Shown in pieces: positions 58,697-64,000 of a DNA stretch of 64,000 nucleotides. The stretch's first letter is position 1, and each line of letters starts with the position of its first letter. The notes under the pieces are model-generated. The model saw only the letters and a program-made list of their open reading frames with translations, made no database searches and was not told where the DNA came from. The stretch lies in contig NC_081334.1 of the NCBI RefSeq assembly GCF_022539665.2, positions 6,728,424-6,792,423 of the forward strand, in the 5' to 3' direction. Source of the DNA: Daphnia carinata (lineage: Eukaryota; Arthropoda; Branchiopoda; Diplostraca; Daphniidae). Made by a program: the position numbers and the translations under genes.

Positions 58697-59182
58697 CTAG
58701 TAGTTATTTCTAGTGTTTTGTACATCCCAAAACCAACACACACGAAAATCCTTATTTTGTTTGCTTTCACATCGATGCAATTGCACGTAGACGCTGGGTT
58801 GTTTTTTTATGTGTACGTAAAGCTTTTTGTGCACGGACAAAAACAGGCTGTGTGCACACACGTCGATGATGCTATTTAGTGTCAACCTTGGAGGTGTGTC
58901 AGATAAGTAAACCTTCGGTAGATCGTAAATTCGTCTTGCCAACGATGGGCGAATCCGGTTTAGCCTTAATTGCATCCGCCTATGGTATTTCATCAGCTTC
59001 CGTAAGAAAACGACACCTGCAATCGCAAAGATTAGACGAGTGCCAAAGGTCAGGGTGAGTCCAAGAAAAGACAACACAACATACGTCCAAATTGCCTTCC
59101 TCAATTTCTCATTGTTGGAAGTTGTCCAGTCGATTTTTTTGGTCGTCGGGGATGGGGAGGATTGGTTTTCTAAGTATGCAAA
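58697..59182 (-). other. Possible alternative C-terminal membrane-anchor exon of USP19
   Basis: After an AG acceptor at about 59183 the minus strand reads open for about 160 codons: a polar Ser/Pro/Thr linker, then LRKAIWTYVVLSFLGLTLTF and RLIFAIAGVVFLRKLMKYHRR, two adjacent hydrophobic stretches, and a basic tail. Human USP19 has isoforms ending either in a soluble tail or in a C-terminal transmembrane anchor, and this open segment lies about 1.1 kb downstream of the soluble USP19 stop on the same strand. I could not find a donor that links it in phase to the last USP19 exon without passing the TGA at 60254, so it may instead belong to a separate small membrane-protein gene. Confidence 0.35.
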
Positions 59183-60253
59183 ATAACAATCTGGAACGAC
59201 ATGAACTGATCCAGTCGTATACCATGGGGGTAGGATAAATGTCGTAGGACTGACAGATTGTCACACGATATACTGATGCTAATAAAAAAAAAAAAAGAAA
59301 CACGTTTATATGAAGTGGAAAATAATGGCAAGAAATATAATCTTCCAATGTAGATTGATGAATAGATTGACCCCCCCCCCCAAAAAAATCACATCCAACC
59401 GCAAGTATGCCGAAATATGAGCAGATGAACGATGACACACAAAAAAAACGGAAGTCAAGGGAAAAAAACAACCTAGAAGAAAAAAAAAAAAAAAAAAAAA
59501 ATGAAAGAAGAATCATTTATCAGTTAGTGCAGCGAAGGGTAAAGTGACAAAAAGAAAAACTACAAACATTGAAAGACGAGACGTAAAAGGGATGACGTAT
59601 TCATGTTGTGGGATCAATGCATCAGCCCGAAGCGGTCAATTCAAATTGGAATACGAGTAGACAGTGAGAACAATGCAACCCGTTTCGAACACAGATGGAT
59701 ACGAACGATATTCAGATTTGAGCGCATGAACGACAATCACCTATCCCCACAAAAAAAAAACAACAACGGGAAGGTATGTTTGAAAGCTAGATGCAAATGA
59801 GGACAATAGAAAATGAACGTGCGACAGTTTTTTTGATGGAAAACTGTCACGCGGGATCACGCAGAAAAATAAACCGCACAAAAAATAATAATAATAAAAG
59901 GATTATTATAAAAAAAAAAAAAAAAGGAAGGGGGATAGATTTGTGAAAAATAGGGGAAATAAATAGAAAGATGATATATAAGAAGTTGTAAAGAAAACAA
60001 GCCGATTAGTGAAAAAGATGCCCGAGGTAGCTCCTCTGTATAGCGGTCACGATGGTAGCAACCACCAAGCTTCTTCTACACGAGAGGTAAGAGGGGGAAG
60101 GGACGAATCCACGGAAAGGGGGGTTGATAAGAGCACAGGTCACCACTTTGGGCTTCGAAATCAGATTTCACTCACGCTGATTGTATCGCACGTGTCATCT
60201 TCTGCATCAACATCTGAAGAAACACAAACGATAATTTTGATCCACCCACTTTC
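59183..60253. other. Between the USP19 stop and the anchor-like exon
   Basis: Contains poly-A and poly-C runs. Two exon-like minus-strand segments were noted: about 60172-60212 (reads DVDAEDDTCDTIS between CTTCAG and GTGAGT) and about 59218-59276 (ATTAG to GTATAC). Both could be alternative 3' exons of USP19, but their phases could not be reconciled. Confidence 0.35.
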
Positions 60254-63200
60254 TCAGTCAATCTCTTCGGGATCGCTATAATTGAGCCGGCCAGGGGAAA
60301 TCGCAGAAGCAGCCGGCCCGTGTCGTCGTCGGTACAACAACAGGTAAGCGGCAGATGTTACTATACCGTCCTCGCTAATATCGCGAACGTTACGATCATC
60401 CATGCAACGCCAACCTGCAAATTCCGTGTCAATCATAAAAAATAGAAAATGTATTTTGAAAAAAAAAAAATAATAATACCAAAACGAATTGCATTTTCTG
60501 ATGGGGAAACTTACCGACGATATCCTTTTGGCTGTTGTCTGACGTCGGTGCCGGACAACGAGCAAAGCAGGTATAATGGCCGTAGAGGATACCGCCGTAA
60601 TGATTGACGACCGCATAGAGATCGTAAGTGGCTCCATGTTCTGATATGCTCGACAAGTAAGGCGATAGATCCAGCTGTCTGTAACGTGTCATCAAGAATG
60701 GAGGCAAAAAAAAAAAAAAAACCCAAACGTTAACCGTGATTTGCATATACAAATGAAGACCACACGACACGCACGAAAAATAGAAGAGTGCGCATACTCA
60801 ATAAGAAAGTGGACTTGTTGGTCAATCTTGTCTCGCCGGAGAAGATTATGGAAGGAGAAACGCTTCAGCTGGATGGTTAGAATCTCGGGCAATCGCCAGA
60901 GGGACATTTGTTTCGTGGCTTCTCTATGTTCTTTGCACCTTTTTTTAAAAACGATAGAGAGAGAGAAAGAGAAGAATAGATAAAAATCGGATCAACTCGT
61001 ACGTCGGATGATGTAGAAATCTTACTTGGGACAGTACCACGCTTCTTCTTTGCTCAAAACTTCGGATTGCATAAATTGCTGAAGGCAATGGTGCAAAGTA
61101 AGGCGCCTTTGGTTGGCCGTTGAGTCGTCACATGTCGGGTCAGCCCGGCTCAGATCGTCGTAGTCGGACGGCGATTTGACGGTGACACAGCAACGATGAA
61201 GCGAACGTTCGTCATTGCGCCAGTCGAGAGCCAAAAAGACGGGCGACTCATCAGCGTCGAAATCCAATGGCGTGTCACCTGAAACGAATCACACGTGCGG
61301 TTCCGTCAAACAGGTAAAAACATTTTTTTTTTTTTTTAAAGAAGAAGAGATCAAATAAATATTGGCGATTTCATTTGAGCAAGTGTTTGCCCAGCGAGCG
61401 TGTGAGAGATCGACAAGCGGCTCTAACTGGGGCATCCCGTTGCAATCCTCTTAGATTCCTCGCAAAGCGCTTAGCTAGACCGCACACGGGCATGTGCGCC
61501 AGGCTTAAATTCGGGATTTTAGTACTCACCGAGATCCTCTAGTCTCTTTTTGGCGATGCTCTGTCCTTGCGAGTCGATCGGCTTGATGAAAAACAAGGGA
61601 TGGTCGTCTGCCTTCGACTGCTGTAGGCCATCTACTTCGCTTCCTTCTTGGCGCTCTGATCGCGAAGGGGACGTAGACGAAAACGAAGATATCGACGACG
61701 AAGACGAATCCATATCTTGATTGCAGCTATTGTTGGCAGACGGGCAAGCCACCTCGACTGAGAACCTTTAGTGAACAAGGAATTTGAACACAACAGAAAA
61801 TCAAGTCGCATGGTTTGTAAAACCAACAACAAATGATCACAATAATGCATTCTGATCCGATTACGGGGTTCTTCCAGGCCGTCTGTCCGTCTAGACTACG
61901 CATGCTACTACTTCCTGATCCACCATGCCCGCAAGCAGATGTACTTACCTCAAAGCGCTTGCATTTGTAATCCAACTTTTTTTTTGGAGAAAGAGAGGCG
62001 TACTTACTTGATGGAAATATGCCTAATCGTTGCTACTTGCCCGAGGAATTTCGCCAATCGTGAAACTATAAATCGTCTACTGACCTGGAGTAGTACAGCA
62101 TGGTCCGGTAGAGTTTCTGGTACGTAAGCAAAGACGGCGGCAAACTGATGACGAACGGTTGTGCTATGATATCCGGCTTGTAGCGGCACGCTGTGCGGTG
62201 CACCGCGTTCCAATGCGATCGCTGGCAATTCTACGAGAAACCCATAAAAAATCAAGCCAACCACACATGAAGAGCGGGATAAACAGCTGATAGAGAGGAA
62301 TGAGGATGTTTACCTTGTCACAATAAGCAACGCTGAAGCATTTCAAGCAGCGCTTCAGGGCGCGGCTTTCTTTCTTGCAACAAGAGCAATGACTGTGTTG
62401 ATCCAAGGGCACCATAACTCGCTGGATCAAACATGAGAAAAAACAAAAAGGGGTGATTAAGAATAAAAATGAACCGATTATAGAGGGAGATTTTGTTACC
62501 TGAATAACAGCAATATGAACAAGCGGGACATTGCTGGGCATGGTTTCGAAAGCCAATAGCAACATCTCTGAATTAGTGGAGTTCTGTAACGAACTGAGTG
62601 GGGCAGCATTAACCAGCCAACGTCGTATGAGCCCGTCGCGGACTTGCACTACTTCAATTTCAGAGTCGGCATAGCGGAACCGGCCAGCGCAGACTCGTTT
62701 TAATTCCTCTTTCAGTTGTTCGACGCGTTGGTTCGGATCTAACCACAGCGACACTTTGACAGCTTTGCCAATTGTTCTAGTTTCCGGCAAGTCATCGTCA
62801 CCAATAAAGTAGAGTGTCACAGTAAAACACGATTTGGGTGGAGGTAGCGGCAAGGCCAGATAGAGGAACGGATCAAAAGTGACGGAAATCTGAAATAATA
62901 TACGTTAATTAAGCGGGAAAAAAAAATGAATCAAGCAGGAATAGTTTAGGCTCACATTTTGACAAGCTGGGCAAACGAGGGTCGATTTGAACTGGCCTTG
63001 AAACAAATCGTCGATGACTGAATCATTGCGCATCTTGTATACTTTCCACGCTTCATCGGCAACAACGTGATCTGGCCTTCCATTCGATTCCACAGGAGTA
63101 GTCAATGGTTTCGTTTTAACACGATTAAGGTCCTACGACACAAACGGCCAAGTGTGAAATGGAACGAAAAAAGAAAAGCAAGAAAGAAATCATTTTTACT

Positions 63201-64000
63201 TCATGCAGACCATCCAGAAGAAACGCCATAAATTCTTGGGCATCGTGCTGCGCAAATCCGGAAAACTGCGAGGCACGATTGGCGAGTAAAGCTTTCAGAT
63301 GCGATGGCTCAATAGAATCACGCTGACCGCTCCATAGCTGGCGAAGAATAATAGCGAAAGCGATAGCCAGTGAGCCACCGAATCCTAGTGGATTATCTCT
63401 ATTGATGTCGGCCTGAAATTTTTTGTCTGACAGCAATGGAGAAAACGTTAATGGAGGTCGAGGGTGGAAAACAGTATAGGCTAACCAAGAAAATAGTTTT
63501 TGAGCGGTGTCGTGTTGCCCAATGCTTGCAATACTGCGTTCATATAGCAAGTGTTTCCCAGATTTCCAAGACCAGTATACCCTGTCTTGGTCAATACAAC
63601 GGCATTTGAAGCACTAGGTGATGAAAGCGACAAGGGGTTTGGTTCTTCATCTTCATCTGAATTTTTACTTGGCGAAGAAGAGAGCTTTGATGTTGTTGAA
63701 GGAGCCAATGATATCCATGTCTCCTTTTGTACTGTTCGGGTAGGTGGTGATGAAACTAAAGCAACAGAACAAAAAGAGGTATATCAACGATTGATGTACA
63801 TCCTAGATGAATAAATCGCGTATAATTTACCAACAGAAGCTTCGAGAGATTCCCATTTACCGGGAACTGCTTTGATCAATTTTAGTTCTAGATTTGTAGG
63901 TTTAAGGCGGTAACTGCATTTTTCAGGCACGATTGTTCCTCTTGTTTCAATTTGCCATTGCATCAAGTCTTCTTCTGCAGCAAATGAGGGATAGTGCTTT
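60254..64000 (-). CDS. USP19: Ubiquitin carboxyl-terminal hydrolase 19 (partial, N-terminus outside window)
   Basis: Thirteen exons are visible and join in phase: 63831-64000 (continues right), 63486-63755, 63200-63426, 62956-63132, 62500-62889, 62314-62421, 62085-62230, 61949-61975, 61530-61765, 61026-61278, 60798-60938, 60515-60678 and 60254-60414, about 820 residues. The first holds the end of a CS/p23-like domain ([17 protein letters not shown]). The catalytic Cys box is [20 protein letters not shown] and the His box is [25 protein letters not shown] zinc finger is inserted in the USP fold ([17 protein letters not shown]...YCDKNCQRSHW), as in USP19. It removes ubiquitin and acts in ER-associated degradation and misfolded-protein secretion in vertebrates. 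Exon 61949-61975 is a 27-nt microexon with an A-rich acceptor. The stop at 60254 follows DPEEID, the soluble-type tail. Confidence 0.93.

Noticed and set aside
62008-62022. 15-nt microexon in USP19 between 62085 and 61975
   Set aside because: It has AG and GTAAGT borders and keeps phase, but would leave an intron of only 32 nt before the next exon, too short to splice.

Overview
The window looks like nuclear DNA of an arthropod, most probably a branchiopod crustacean such as Daphnia. The reasons are AT-rich intergenic DNA, many small GT-AG introns (often 45-110 nt) between short exons, an arthropod TCAKTY-type initiator, and a wholly metazoan gene set. The species is inferred from gene style, not proven. 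There is no bacterial operon, CRISPR array, rRNA or convincing intact tRNA.

Layout. 1-9.3 kb: a tandem family of secreted, coiled-coil-rich proteins of unknown function: the last exon of copy 1 (12-496, +), an intact copy 2 (3119-4441, +) and a broken copy 3 (8050-9264, +). Between copies 2 and 3 lies a T/G-skewed block with a partly phase-compatible chain of exon-like segments (5841-7637, +). 10.2-10.9 kb: a very basic, probably nuclear protein. 12.9-14.5 kb: a repeat-dense patch with a 23-bp GC-rich minisatellite, an inverted-repeat-bounded element, two tRNA-like Pol III boxes and a hairpin-rich element. 16.6-17.7 kb: a tetraspanin (+). 18.8-21.4 kb: DENND6, a Rab-GEF family gene (-), with an apparent reading-phase break at one junction. 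27.1-30.6 kb: a GAGA/TATA/initiator promoter and a four-exon secreted basic protein ending in an amidation-like motif (+). 33.6-35.3 kb: an MDR-family oxidoreductase with a degenerate zinc site (-). 38.5-43.0 kb: a class I Rab11-FIP (-). 45.1-45.9 kb: the N-terminal acetyltransferase NAA10 (+). 49-51.7 kb: two linked exons of an unknown minus-strand gene and a cluster of CRE, Rel and TATA motifs. 53.7-55.7 kb: a TGF-beta superfamily ligand (-). 58.7-64 kb: most of USP19 (-), running off the right edge, with a possible alternative membrane-anchor exon downstream of its stop.

The genes are mostly independent housekeeping or signalling loci. DENND6 and Rab11-FIP both belong to endosomal Rab recycling, but nothing in the sequence suggests co-regulation. 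Exon boundaries were worked out by hand from GT/AG sites and phase continuity; most multi-exon models close perfectly in phase, and exceptions are stated. The least explained parts are the secreted tandem family, the 5.8-7.6 kb exon chain, the 49 kb exon pair and the secreted gene at 27.5 kb.
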